Below are positions 24,554-33,397 of a DNA stretch of 64,000 bases, one piece after another (the stretch's first letter is position 1; the number at the start of each line of letters is the position of its first letter). The position numbers were made by a program, and so were the translations under genes. Source of the DNA: Actinomycetospora sp. NBRC 106375 (lineage in GTDB: Bacteria > Actinomycetota > Actinomycetes > Mycobacteriales > Pseudonocardiaceae). The notes below the pieces were generated by a model. It saw only the letters and a program-made list of their open reading frames with translations, made no database searches and had not been told where the DNA came from. The stretch is from assembly GCF_030269665.1 (NCBI RefSeq), contig NZ_BSTS01000013.1:62001-126000 (forward strand). Direction: 5' to 3'.

Positions 24554-25447
24554 TCAGCCCGGCCACGACGAGCGGGTGTCGTCGGTGAGCTCGGCGAGCG
24601 CGATCTCGGCGCGGGCGGACGCCTCGACACCGCGGCGGGCCGCCTCGGCGTACATGAGCCCGTAGGTGAAGCTCGGTTCGCCCGCCTCGTGGGCAAGGTC
24701 GACGAGCTCGAGCAGCACCTCGCGGAGGACCACGGTGTCCTGGTGGTCGCCCAGACAGGTCTGCACGGTCTTGGCCCTGCTCGCCACGCGCTTGGCGTCG
24801 CGGCCGTGCATCGGCTCGACCGACTCCGCGGCGTAGCGCAGGCGCTTGGCCGTCTTGCGGACCTCGTGCAGCCGCTCGGCGCGCTCGTGCTCCGTGCTCG
24901 CGCGCTCCGCGGCCGCCACGGCGGCGCGCACGCGTCGGTCGTCGCGGCGTACGCAGCGGGTGAGGACGGTGGCGGCGTCCGCCGTGGCGCGGTCGGTGAG
25001 CGGCGCGTCGACGAGCAGACCCTCGAGCCCGGCGATCAGCTCGGCGAAGCGGGCGCCGTCGAGGACGGTGACCAGCTCGCGGTGGGCGCGGCGGTAGCGC
25101 TGCCGCAGCACCGCGTGGACCCGCTGGTCGACGGGGCCCAGGACGAGCTCCTCGGGCACGGCCGCGAGCAGGTGGCCGAGCTCGTCCTCGGCGACCTCGG
25201 CGTCGCGGGCAGCGCCCGCCACACCGGCGACCCACCGCAGCTCGTCCCGGAGCGGATCGGTCGCCTCCCGCCGCAGCACCGGGCGGTAGGTGGCCAGCAC
25301 GGTGCGCAGGGTCCGGGCGCTCACGCGGAACTGGTGGACGGCGTCGGCCTCATCGGCCCGCACCGGCTCGACCGTCCCGCGCAGCGTCCGCACCCGCGCG
25401 CCCACGATGTCGAGCACGACGGCACCGGCGTCGGCCTGCGTGTCCAC
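24554..25447 (-). CDS. CHAD domain protein
   Basis: A 297-residue helical protein. The CHAD landmarks are HQFRVSARTLRTVLATYRPVL (about residues 39-58), LRWVAGVAGAARDAEV, HEVRKTAKRLRYAAESVEP, and LGDHQDTVVLREVL. Conserved His and basic residues in these helices bind polyphosphate in characterised CHAD proteins. No CYTH (adenylate cyclase/triphosphatase) domain is fused or adjacent. GTG 25447 start. Convergent with the two plus-strand hypothetical genes. Confidence 0.88.
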   Translation of the reverse strand: MDTQADAGAVVLDIVGARVRTLRGTVEPVRADEADAVHQFRVSARTLRTVLATYRPVLRREATDPLRDELRWVAGVAGAARDAEVAEDELGHLLAAVPEELVLGPVDQRVHAVLRQRYRRAHRELVTVLDGARFAELIAGLEGLLVDAPLTDRATADAATVLTRCVRRDDRRVRAAVAAAERASTEHERAERLHEVRKTAKRLRYAAESVEPMHGRDAKRVASRAKTVQTCLGDHQDTVVLREVLLELVDLAHEAGEPSFTYGLMYAEAARRGVEASARAEIALAELTDDTRSSWPG

Positions 25448-25559
25448 GAGATCGTCCTACCACCGACGAACCCGCCGCGGTGGCCTCGATCCGGACACGG
25501 CCGAGCAGCCCGAGCGGCGTGGGCGATCCGTCGCGATCCACCGCGCCGGGGCGTCCGCC

Positions 25560-26555
25560 TCACCCCGGTCGGTCCTGGCCGGCGGGTGCGGTGACCGCCG
25601 TGTCGAGGGAGTCCCGCAGCTGGGACGGCGTGACGCCGAAGCGGACGACGAACGCCTGGCGCAGCGTCTCGGCCGAGCCGAAGCCGCAGCGACGGGCAAC
25701 GGATCCGAGCGAGCAGTCCGAGGCGCGGACGAGCTGGTGGGCCGCTTCCAGGCGCGCGTCGCGCACGTACCGCGCCGGCGTGCGGCCGGTCTGGGCGACG
25801 AAGAGCCGGCTGAGGTGTCGTGGGCTGACGTTGACCAGCGCAGCCAGGCTCGTGACCTCGAGGTCGTCGGCGAGATGGCCGAAGACGTGGTCGGTGACGC
25901 GACGGACCGACGCCGCGTCCCCCCGGGGGACGTCGGTGAAGATGCTGCGCTGCGCCTGGTCCCCGGCGCGGTGCAGGTAGGCCAGCAGGCCCAGCGCGAC
26001 GCGACGGGTCAGCTCCGCGCCGTGGTCCTCCTCGACCAGGGCGAGCGTCAGGTCCAGCGCGGCGGTGACACCCCCGGAGGTCGAGACCGGGCCGTCGCGG
26101 ACGTAGACCGGCTCCGGATCGAGGAGCACGCGCGGGAACCGGGCGGCGATGCCGTCGGCGTAGTGCCAGTGGGTGGTGGCGCGACGCCGGTCGAGGAGGC
26201 CGGCCGCGGCCAGGACGCTCGCCCCGGTGCACACCGAGGCGACCCGCCGTGCGGGGGCGGCCAGGCGTCGGACCTGCCCGACCAGCCGCGCGTCGGCGGC
26301 GGCGACCTCGTGTCCCAGCCCCCCGGACACCACGAGCGTGTCCACCGGACCCGTCACCGCGTCCAGGCGCTCCTGCGCCGACAGCGCCAGCCCGGAGTCG
26401 CACGCGACCGGTCCGCCGTCCGGCGTCGCGAGGACGAGACGGTACGGCGGGCGCGCGCCCTGCCGGTTGGCGTGGTCGAAGGCGCTGGTCACGCAGGCCA
26501 CGTCGATGAGCTCGACGCCGGCGAACCCGACGACGAGCACCAGTCGTTCGTCCAC
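25560..26555 (-). CDS. GlxA-type AraC regulator with DJ-1/PfpI domain
   Basis: 331 residues from GTG 26555. The N-terminal class I glutamine-amidotransferase-like (DJ-1/PfpI) domain carries the Cys elbow ASVCTGASVLAAAGLLDRRRATTHW (about residues 100-125). The C-terminal AraC domain has two HTHs: VTSLAALVNVSPRHLSRLFVAQTGRTPARYV and GSVARRCGFGSAETLRQAFVVRFGVTPSQLR. Such regulators often control adjacent stress or methylated-compound genes. The divergent neighbour at 26756 is itself a DJ-1/PfpI protein with the same CTGA elbow and is a likely target. Sequence upstream of 26555 in this frame is low-complexity and was excluded. Confidence 0.88.
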   Translation of the reverse strand: MDERLVLVVGFAGVELIDVACVTSAFDHANRQGARPPYRLVLATPDGGPVACDSGLALSAQERLDAVTGPVDTLVVSGGLGHEVAAADARLVGQVRRLAAPARRVASVCTGASVLAAAGLLDRRRATTHWHYADGIAARFPRVLLDPEPVYVRDGPVSTSGGVTAALDLTLALVEEDHGAELTRRVALGLLAYLHRAGDQAQRSIFTDVPRGDAASVRRVTDHVFGHLADDLEVTSLAALVNVSPRHLSRLFVAQTGRTPARYVRDARLEAAHQLVRASDCSLGSVARRCGFGSAETLRQAFVVRFGVTPSQLRDSLDTAVTAPAGQDRPG

Positions 26556-26755
26556 GTCGCCACCGTAGGGCGCCGCAGGCCCACCGGACGATCCTCGCGG
26601 GCTCGGTGCCGGGGACAGGGATCCCAGCAGAACGGACGGGGCGGGGCGGAGGGCCTCCCGCAGCCGCCGCGGTCCGCGCACCCTTCGGCCTGCCCCGAGA
26701 CGCGGCGACGTCCGGCGTCCGGGTGTCGACCGCGGACCACGACGGGAGAGCACCG

Positions 26756-28201
26756 ATGACATCGCGACGACGCCGGACCCACCCGGTCGTGCTCGGCCTC
26801 GCCGGACTGCTCGCCGTCCTCGCCGTCCCCGGCCTCGTGCTCGCGGTCAACGCCGCGCGCTTCGCCGCGTACCGCTACGCGGCGCCCGGCCCGGCCGCGC
26901 AGGCCGCCGTCGCGTCCGTCCCACCCCGACCCCACGACCCGGCCAAGCCCACCGCGGTCGTCCTCGTGAGCGACCACGGGGCCAACGTCGCCGACACCCT
27001 GGTGCCCTACGACATCCTGGCGGGCACCGGCGCGTTCAACGTCTACACCGTCGCACCCGACCGGCGACCGGTCCCGCTGCTCGGCGGGCTCGACCTCGTC
27101 CCCGACCTCGGCTTCGCCGAGCTCGAGGCGCGGCTCGGCGGCGCCGCGCCGGCCGTGACCGTCGTCCCCGAGATGCCCGACATCGATCCCGCGACCGACG
27201 CCGACGACGCGCCGGTCACCGTGTGGCTCCGGGACCGGGCGAGCCGGGGCCTGGTGCTCGGCGTCTGCACCGGTGCCCGGCTCGTGGCCGAGGCCGGCCT
27301 GATCGACGGGCGCCCTGCGACGTCGCACTGGTACCGGCTCGCGGGGCTCGCCGACGACCATCCGCAGGTGGCGTGGCAGCGCGGGATCCGCTACGTCGAC
27401 GACGGCGACGTCGTCACCACCGGCGGCCTGCTGTCGTCGGTCGACGGGACCCTCCGCGTCGTCGAGCGACTCCTGGGCTCGCCGGCCGCGGCGGAGGCCG
27501 CGCGACGCGCCGGCTGGTCGCACTACGCGCCGGGATCGCCGTCGGCGCTGCCGCCCTCCGGCCTGAACCTCGAGCGGGCGGGCACCCACGTGCTCGATCT
27601 CGGCTTCCGGTCGGGGTCGACCACCTTCGGGGTCGTGCTCACCGACGGCGTCGGCGAGCTCGACCTGGCGGCCGCCTTCGCTCCGTATGCCGAGGTCAAG
27701 GCCGCCCGCACGCTCGCGCTCGGCGATCACGCGATCCGGTCCAGGCACGGCCTGACGTTCGTCCCGCGCGCCGGCCTGCCTGCCGTGGCGGACGTCGACC
27801 GTCTCCTGGTCCCGGCGAGCGCCGGCGGTCCCCTGATCAGCGCGGCCGGGACCGCCGCGGCATGGGAGGGCACCCCGGTGGAGCGCCTCGGTGGTGCGCC
27901 GGGCGGGTTCGCCTTCGACGAGGCGTTGCGGGTGATGTCGCGGTCGATGGACCGGGCCACCGCGCGGTGGGCCGCGGTCATCCTCGAGTACCCGCCCGAG
28001 GACCTGCGCCTCGAGGGCCCGGCGTGGCCGTGGGGACCCACGCTCGCGGTCCTCGGCCTCGGGCTGAGCGGGGCCGCCGCAGCGGTCGGGGTGTCGCTCC
28101 TCGCTTGCCGGCGCCCCCGCGCCCACTCCGACGAGCCCCCTCCGGATGGCGACCCCGCGGCCCGGTCGGGTGCCGCGAACGAGTCCTCGGTCGCCGGATG
28201 A
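26756..28201 (+). CDS. Membrane-anchored protein with two DJ-1/PfpI-like domains
   Basis: 481 residues, ATG 26756 after GACGGGAGAG. An N-terminal membrane segment (VVLGLAGLLAVLAVPGLVLAV) and a C-terminal one (TLAVLGLGLSGAAAAVGVSLLAC, about 435-457) enclose two domains. The first (about 60-235) has the elbow LGVCTGARLVAEAGLIDGRPATSHWY. The second (about 275-420) begins FGVVLTDGVGELDLAAAF but has no Cys elbow, so it is probably inactive. AraC-type DJ-1 proteins usually have a DNA-binding domain; here it is absent and membrane anchors are present instead. Confidence 0.75.
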   Translation: MTSRRRRTHPVVLGLAGLLAVLAVPGLVLAVNAARFAAYRYAAPGPAAQAAVASVPPRPHDPAKPTAVVLVSDHGANVADTLVPYDILAGTGAFNVYTVAPDRRPVPLLGGLDLVPDLGFAELEARLGGAAPAVTVVPEMPDIDPATDADDAPVTVWLRDRASRGLVLGVCTGARLVAEAGLIDGRPATSHWYRLAGLADDHPQVAWQRGIRYVDDGDVVTTGGLLSSVDGTLRVVERLLGSPAAAEAARRAGWSHYAPGSPSALPPSGLNLERAGTHVLDLGFRSGSTTFGVVLTDGVGELDLAAAFAPYAEVKAARTLALGDHAIRSRHGLTFVPRAGLPAVADVDRLLVPASAGGPLISAAGTAAAWEGTPVERLGGAPGGFAFDEALRVMSRSMDRATARWAAVILEYPPEDLRLEGPAWPWGPTLAVLGLGLSGAAAAVGVSLLACRRPRAHSDEPPPDGDPAARSGAANESSVAG

Positions 28202-28238
28202 CCGGCGGACCGCGACCCCGTGGGAACAGGAGACAGAT

Positions 28239-28955
28239 GTGGACACACCGCCCGTCCTGCCGCGACCGGAGTGGGACGCCGCCCACCAGGAGCTGCTGGT
28301 CAAGGAGAAGGAGCTGACCCGGGCCCGCGACGCCCTCGCCGCCGAGCGCCGGCGGATGCCGTGGCTCCGGGTGGACCAGGGCTACGCCTTCGAGGGACCC
28401 CGGGGACGGGTCGGGCTGATCGACCTGTTCGAGGGCCGGCGCCAGCTCATCGTCTACCGGGCCTTCTTCGACCCCGACGTGCTCGGCTGGCCCGACCACG
28501 CATGTGTCGGGTGCTCGATGATGGCCGATCAGGTCGGCGACCTCACCCACCTCAACGCCCGCGACACGAGCTTCGCCTACGTCTCCCGGGCACCGCAGCC
28601 CGACATCGAGCGGTTGAAGGCCCGGATGGGGTGGTCGATGCCCTGGTACACCCTGCTCGACGACTTCGACGTCGACTTCGGTGTCGACCAGTGGCACGGC
28701 ACGAACGCCTTCATCCGCGACGGCGCGACCGTGTACCGCACCTACTTCGTCGACGGCCGCGGCGACGAGGCCCTGGGCAGCGTCTGGAGCTACCTCGACA
28801 TCACGGCCCTCGGGCGGCAGGAGGAGTGGGAGGACTCGCCCGAGGGCTACCCGCAGAGCCCCGCCTACGAGTGGTGGAACTGGCACGACGCCTACGCCGA
28901 GACCGGCCCGTCGCCTGCGGGCCTCGCCCAGGTCGAGCGCGCGCGGAGCCGGTAG
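28239..28955 (+). CDS. DUF899 family thioredoxin-like protein
   Basis: A 238-residue protein from GTG 28239 after ACAGGAGACA. Typical DUF899 features: KEKELTRARDALAAERRRMPW, RRQLIVYRAFFDPD, CVGCSMMADQVGDLTHLNARDTSFAYVSRAP (thioredoxin-fold CxxC at about 87-90), and a C-terminal WSYLDITALGRQEEWEDSP. The fold is peroxiredoxin-like; the reaction is unknown. Confidence 0.85.
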   Translation: MDTPPVLPRPEWDAAHQELLVKEKELTRARDALAAERRRMPWLRVDQGYAFEGPRGRVGLIDLFEGRRQLIVYRAFFDPDVLGWPDHACVGCSMMADQVGDLTHLNARDTSFAYVSRAPQPDIERLKARMGWSMPWYTLLDDFDVDFGVDQWHGTNAFIRDGATVYRTYFVDGRGDEALGSVWSYLDITALGRQEEWEDSPEGYPQSPAYEWWNWHDAYAETGPSPAGLAQVERARSR

Positions 28956-29023
28956 GGACCGTGGGCATGATGGGGAGGGACGACCCAGCCGGTCACGCCC
29001 GAGAGCACCCGGAGGTGCCGACG

Positions 29024-29800
29024 ATGGACACGGTCGCCTACGTCGACGCCGTCGTCGAGCAGACGAGCACGCTCGCCGCGTGGGTGGACGGCCAGGACGG
29101 GTCCGCGCCGGTACCGACCTGTCCGGACTGGACGCTGACCGATCTCGTCGACCACGTCGGCGGGGTCCAGCGCATGGTGGCCATGCTCGTGGGCGAGCGG
29201 ATGACCGAGCCGAGCCGGGCCTTCGCCCGCCTCGTCCCGGGTCCGACCGAGGCGACCCGGTGGCGCGCCTGGCTGACCGACGGCGCCGCCGAGGCGGCGC
29301 GGGCGTTCGCCGCGGTGCCCGACGACGCGCCGGTGTGGGATCCGTCCGGGGGTTCGGCCGGCGTGCCGTTCTGGTCACGTCGGCTGTTCGGCGAGATCTC
29401 CGTGCACCGCGCGGACGCCGCCGCGACGCTCGGCCTGCCGTACGACCTGGCGCCGGAGCCCGCCGTCGCCGCCGTCGAGGACTGGCTGGACACGTTGACG
29501 TCCCGCGGCTACTGGGAGAACAGGCCGGACTTCGCCGAGGCGATGCGCGGCCACGGCCAGACCCTGCACTTCCACGCCACCGACGCGCCGGGGGAATGGC
29601 TGGCCCGCCGGGAACCGGACGCGGTCGTGCTGGCACGCGCGCACGCTCCCGCGGACGTCGAGGTGCGCGGCCCGGCCGCGGCACTGCTGCTCGTGCTGAG
29701 CAGGCGTCGTCCGCTACGGGCGGCCACCACCGTGGAGGTGCGGGGGGATCGAGCACTGCTCGACCACTGGCTCGGGCACATGGACTGGGTCACCGGCTGA
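29024..29800 (+). CDS. Mycothiol-dependent maleylpyruvate isomerase-family (DinB-fold) enzyme
   Basis: 258 residues; ATG 29024 has GGAGG 8 bases upstream and is preferred to an ATG 20 codons earlier. The N-terminal four-helix bundle has VPTCPDWTLTDLVDHVGGVQRMV, where the His is one metal ligand. A second ligand region is FGEISVHRADAAATLGLPYDL. The C-terminal SCP2/MDMPI-like domain reads ALLLVLSRRRPL. This family uses mycothiol and is confined to actinobacteria. The substrate is unknown. Confidence 0.82.
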   Translation: MDTVAYVDAVVEQTSTLAAWVDGQDGSAPVPTCPDWTLTDLVDHVGGVQRMVAMLVGERMTEPSRAFARLVPGPTEATRWRAWLTDGAAEAARAFAAVPDDAPVWDPSGGSAGVPFWSRRLFGEISVHRADAAATLGLPYDLAPEPAVAAVEDWLDTLTSRGYWENRPDFAEAMRGHGQTLHFHATDAPGEWLARREPDAVVLARAHAPADVEVRGPAAALLLVLSRRRPLRAATTVEVRGDRALLDHWLGHMDWVTG

Positions 29801-29875
29801 CCTGCGCCGGGGCGACCTCGCGCCCCGGGCCCGGCGTCGCCGGCACCCGCCTGCCGTCGCGGACGGGGCGTGGGC

Positions 29876-30782
29876 TCACCGGTACCCGGTGGTGTCGGCG
29901 GGCTTGCCCGGGTCCTGCACCTCGGTGATGTAGCGCCAGGCGTCGGGGCGCGAGCCGTCGAGATCGGTGAACCCGTACACGGCGGCGAGCCCACCACTGG
30001 AGAGCGACCGGCCGTTCCACCGCGCACGGTCGGGGTCGGACGCCAGGGCGGCGACGGCACGCCCGACGAAGCGGGGGGTCTCGGAGATGGCGAAGTGCGG
30101 TTCGCGAGCGAGCGCGTCGCGCCAGTTCTCCTCGCCGACGCCGAACAGGTCGAGCATGATCTCCGAGCGCATCCAGCCCGGTGTCACCGACACCGCGGTC
30201 GCCTCGTGTTTCGCCAGGCTGCGCGTGCGCCCACGCCATGCGGTTCACGGCGACCTTGGCGAGGTCGTAGAAGGGCGAGATGCGGTAGTTCGTGGCGTTG
30301 TACTCCGCGGTGCCGTCGGTGACCTCGACGAGGAGCCCGCCGGGGCGCCGGATCAGCAGCGGCAGGGCGAAGTGGGCGGTGGCGAGGTGGGTGTCCACTG
30401 CGAGGTGCAGCATCCGCATGCCGTCGTCGAGGTCGTGCTCCCACACGGACTGGTTCCACCCGACGAGCTTCTCGCCGCCCCAGATGTCGTTGACCAGCAC
30501 GTCGAGGCGCCCCTGGTCGCGGTCGATCCGCTCGACGAGAGCGCGGACCTCGTCGTGGACGAGGTGGTCGACCGGGACGGCGATGCCCACACCGCCGGCT
30601 CGCTCGACGAGCTCCGCGGTCTCCTCGATCGTCTCGGCGCGGTCGTACTCCGAGCGGCGCCCACGAGTGCTGCGCCCGGTGACGTAGACCGTGGCACCCG
30701 CAGCCCCGAGCTCGACCGCGATCCCTCGCCCCCCTCCTCGGGTCGCCCGGGCGACGAGGGCGACCGTGTCCGTCAGCGACAT
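29876..30782 (-). pseudogene. Frameshifted SDR-family oxidoreductase
   Basis: Reading from ATG 30782, the frame gives MSLTDTVALVARATRGGGRG, YVTGRST, NDIWGG and an SDR core to NRMAWAHA (about 30230). The normal continuation LAKHEATAVSVTPGWMRSE is found one frame away and runs to a stop at 29876 with a good C-terminus (RWNGRSLSSGGLAAVYGFTDLDGSRP). Loss of two bases (GC) from a GCGCGC run near 30225 would explain it. The glycine motif also reads VARATRGGGRG where VTGATRGGGRG is usual. It is either a recent pseudogene or a sequencing error. It is divergent from a TetR gene. Confidence 0.75.
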
Positions 30783-30831
30783 GGGTGCCACTCCCCCTAT
30801 ATATAAACGAACAGTAGGTTACTTTAGTGGC
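30783..30831. promoter_or_regulatory. Divergent promoter between the SDR and TetR genes
   Basis: The 49-base interval holds GGGGAG (the SDR ribosome site on the minus strand), an AT-rich TATATATAAA, and TACTTT seven bases before the TetR ATG. The layout allows a nearly leaderless TetR transcript. Autoregulation by the TetR protein across this interval is likely but inferred. Confidence 0.4.
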
Positions 30832-31431
30832 ATGCCCCGACCCAAGACCCGGACCGACGAACAGATCCTCGACGCCGCGCTCGAGCTCGTGCACGCCGGC
30901 GGGGTCGAACGCCTCACGTTGGCGGCGGTGGGGGAGCGGTGCGGGCTCTCGGCGGCCACCCTCGTCCAGCGCTTCGGGACGAAGGCCACGCTGACCCACC
31001 GCGCGCTATGGCACGCCTGGGACCGGCTCGACGCGTCGACCGCCGAGCTCGCCGCGGCCGTGCCGAAGACTCCCGAGGGGGCCGTCGAGCTCCTGATCGG
31101 ACTCTCCCGCCAGTACGGCGACGACGTGGCGACCTACCGCGGCGGGCTGCTCGTCCTGCACGAGGACCTCGGCGATCCATCGCTCCGCGCCCGCGGCAGC
31201 GCCTGGGAACGTGCCCTCACCGACGCTCTCGACGAGTGCTTCGCCTCCACCCGCGGCGCGCCGTCGGGGATCGGGCACGTGCTGGCCTCGCACTGGCAAG
31301 GGGCGCTCACGTGGTGGGCGTTCGACGCGTCGAGCTCGTTGCCCGACTACCTCACCCGCAGCCTGGACGCCCTGATCGCGATGCTCGTGTGCGCGTCACG
31401 CGCCGACGACGGAACCGGCGCCCCCGCGTGA
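30832..31431 (+). CDS. TetR-family transcriptional regulator
   Basis: 199 residues: HTH at the N-terminus (DEQILDAALELVHAGGVERLTLAAVGERCGLSAATLVQRFGTKATLT) and a helical effector domain containing HWQGALTWWAFDASSSLPDYL. ATG 30832 is only 49 bases from the divergent SDR start, so it presumably regulates that gene, which is now frameshifted. It is the last gene before the tRNA-derived repeat that marks the island edge. Confidence 0.87.
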   Translation: MPRPKTRTDEQILDAALELVHAGGVERLTLAAVGERCGLSAATLVQRFGTKATLTHRALWHAWDRLDASTAELAAAVPKTPEGAVELLIGLSRQYGDDVATYRGGLLVLHEDLGDPSLRARGSAWERALTDALDECFASTRGAPSGIGHVLASHWQGALTWWAFDASSSLPDYLTRSLDALIAMLVCASRADDGTGAPA

Positions 31432-31520
31432 CGGCCGTGGCCCGCACACGGTGGACGTGTCGGTGCGGCCCGACGCGCGGGCGACCGGGGTCGACGGGTG
31501 AACGTGGAGATCCGACGTGC

Positions 31521-31690
31521 GCCCCCGGCAGGATTCGAACCTGCGACACCCGCTTTAGGAGGACGGCGAACCACGGGTACTGGGTCTGCTACCAGGCGCT
31601 TTGCTGGCGTCGATGGTCGCAGAACTCGCACCTACGGCCGCGCTCGACCGAAGTTCGCACCCAAACTCGCACCCCGATCGAGATCGAATG
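31521..31690 (-). repeat. att-like repeat A with tRNA-Arg(CCT) 3' half (left island edge)
   Basis: Read on the minus strand, 31564-31521 is the 3' half of a tRNA: anticodon loop CTCCTAA (CCT, Arg), GTGTCGC, T-arm GCAGGTTCGAATCCTGC, and acceptor CGGGGGC. The 5' half (the D arm and matching GCCCCCG) is absent, so this is not a functional tRNA. To its right the repeat continues for about 125 bases shared with copies B and C, including arm-like motifs TTCGCACCCAAACTCGCACC. The left flank is unlike B and C, as expected for a chromosome-element junction. Confidence 0.7.
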
Positions 31691-31770
31691 CTGGTCCCCA
31701 TGAACAACTGGATGCTGCTCATGGGTTGGGCTGAGTGGGTGATGTCGGTGTCGATCGCGCTTCTCGCTTC

Positions 31771-32014
31771 CTAACGTGGACCGAGCCGGTCCACGGCGAG
31801 CTCGTCGAGCAGCCGAATCAGCTGCGGGGGAGTCCCCGGCCTGGCCGGGGTCACCGCGATCACCAGCGGTCGGCCGCACCCGCTGTCCAAGGCGTCCAAG
31901 GCGTCCAAGGCGTCCAAGGCGTCCGTCTTGGTGGTCAGCCCGCCGCGGGAGCGACCGATCCCGTGGTCGCCGGGCCCGTCAGTGCGACGTTGATCGGGCC
32001 GTCACGGCCCGAGC
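31771..32014 (-). mobile_element. IS5-family transposase remnant
   Basis: The minus-strand frame reads DGPGDHGIGRSRGGLTTK, the DDE-transposase block typical of IS5-group elements. It then runs through DALDALDALDAL to SGCGRPLVIAVTPARPG and PPQLIRLLDELAV, ending at TAG 31771. Upstream it hits a stop near 32017. The N-terminal catalytic part and terminal repeats are missing. The DAL repeat is an in-frame tandem expansion where a normal element has a short loop. Confidence 0.65.
31885..31920. repeat. 9-base tandem repeat (4 copies) inside the IS5 remnant
   Basis: GTCCAAGGC is repeated four times exactly. It lies in the transposase remnant and would add Leu-Asp-Ala units; slippage expansion in dead DNA is the simplest reading. 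Confidence 0.85.
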
Positions 32015-32189
32015 TGGCGCCGCCGCTCGCGCCGGTCACTGACCCGGTGTGATCGTTTCTTGTGATTCGGTCTCGCCCCCTGTGTAGCTCGAGGGCTCGC
32101 GGGGATCCAGGAAGACCCCGCAGCGAGTCGTGCGGCGGTGGCGCCGTGCTTGTGCACTCGCGAGGTGGAGGTGTCCACCGAGCGCCGCG

Positions 32190-32375
32190 TGCGTGCCACT
32201 ATCCCCGCGTGTGGTCAGCAGGCTCGGGACCTAGTCGGACGCGAGTTCAACCCGACGGTACCCGACTGGCTCTGGGTCGCCGACCCCACCTAACCGGCGA
32301 CCTTGTCGGGGATGGTCGACGTCGTTTTCGTCTTCGACGCCTACTCCCGGCGCATCCTCGGATGGCGCGCGTTTC
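32190..32375 (+). mobile_element. IS3-family transposase (OrfB) remnant
   Basis: The plus-strand frame from about 32226 reads DLVGREFNPTVPDWLWVADPT, a TAA stop, then PATLSGMVDVVFVFDAYSRRILGWR. This is the IS3 OrfB integrase-core start (xLVxRxFxxxxPxxLWVADxTYxxT). The stop replaces the usual Tyr after DPT. Only about 60 codons survive, ending in unrelated sequence near 32375. Confidence 0.65.
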
Positions 32376-32485
32376 GTTGCAGAGTTCAGGTATCTACTCA
32401 CTCTAGTCTCGTGGGAAGATAATCACCGCTGCGACTGTCACTCTCTGCTACATTCGTTCCGGGCTTAAATGGCGAGGAGGTCGAC

Positions 32486-33397
32486 GTGTTCTTCCTCAGC
32501 TACGCCCGAGCGGACGAGCCCTCGGTACGGGCCCTTGTCGAGGATCTGCGCCAGCTCGGTGATGTGTGGCGCGACCATCAGATCGCAGGCGGGCAGGCGT
32601 GGTGGCGGGAGATTTTGGGCCAGATTCGAGTGTGTGACCTCTTTGTTTTCGCGCTCTCGGAGGCTTCGCTGAGTTCGGAGGCTTGCCGAGCTGAATTCAA
32701 CTACGCGTATGCCACCCGCCGCCCGATCCTACCGGTGCAGGTGGGCAAAGTCGCGTCTGTCCCACGCCATATCGGTCAGTTTCAGATCGTGGATTATTCC
32801 GTCGGCACCACAACTGGGGGGATCCGCCTCGCGACCGCGGTGCGCGCCTTGGACAGGCAACGCCCGCCACTTCCCAGCCCGTTGCCCCCCGAACCCCAGC
32901 CACCGGAGCCTCGGCCGGTCCACACGCCGTCGCTCTCACGACGTGGCCGAGCAACGGGTGTAGCTCTCGTGTTGCTCTTCGTGCTGCTGGTTGGCGGTAC
33001 GCTTGGCGTGAGCCTGCTCTCCTCCTCGAGCACTAACCCGACGGGTGTCCCAGTCAGCAGCTCCGACCCGGGCGGAGACGCCAGCGAGCCCCGCGCGGCG
33101 ATGTTGGCGGCGGTCCGTGACTACTATGGAGTGGTTACCGTCAACCCAGCTGCGGGCTGGGCTCGCCTCAGTCCTAGCCTGCAGGCACAGACGGGCGGGT
33201 TCTCGATGTACCAGTCGTTCTGGTCGACGGTCACGTCTGCGGTAGTCGTCAACGCCAACGTCATTGATGGGAACACGGTGTCGGCCACGGTGGACTTCTC
33301 GGCGGCAGGTCGCGATCGCGTACGGGAGACCCACGAGCTCCACATGATCCGAAGCGCCGACGGTAGCTGGCTAATCGACGCCGACCGGGTATCGTGA
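32486..33397 (+). CDS. TIR-domain membrane protein with NTF2-like tail
   Basis: 303 residues from GTG 32486 (GGCGAGGAGG upstream). The N-terminal TIR domain VFFLSYARADEPSVRALVEDLRQLGDVWRDHQI has the catalytic-type Glu in SSEACRAEFNYA (about residue 72). A Pro-rich linker and one membrane segment (GVALVLLFVLLVGGTLGVSLL, about 154-175) follow. The C-terminus, MLAAVRDYYGVVTVNPAAGWARLSP, resembles the NTF2-like extracytoplasmic domains seen after actinobacterial kinases. TIR domains commonly cleave NAD+ or make signal nucleotides. It is paralogous to the protein at 33922. GC content is clearly lower than in the flanking chromosome. Confidence 0.82.
   Translation: MFFLSYARADEPSVRALVEDLRQLGDVWRDHQIAGGQAWWREILGQIRVCDLFVFALSEASLSSEACRAEFNYAYATRRPILPVQVGKVASVPRHIGQFQIVDYSVGTTTGGIRLATAVRALDRQRPPLPSPLPPEPQPPEPRPVHTPSLSRRGRATGVALVLLFVLLVGGTLGVSLLSSSSTNPTGVPVSSSDPGGDASEPRAAMLAAVRDYYGVVTVNPAAGWARLSPSLQAQTGGFSMYQSFWSTVTSAVVVNANVIDGNTVSATVDFSAAGRDRVRETHELHMIRSADGSWLIDADRVS

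Noticed and set aside
31521..31564. Functional tRNA-Arg(CCT) gene at the repeats
   Set aside because: Only the 3' half (anticodon loop to acceptor) is present in all three copies; no matching GCCCCCG 5' strand or D arm follows.
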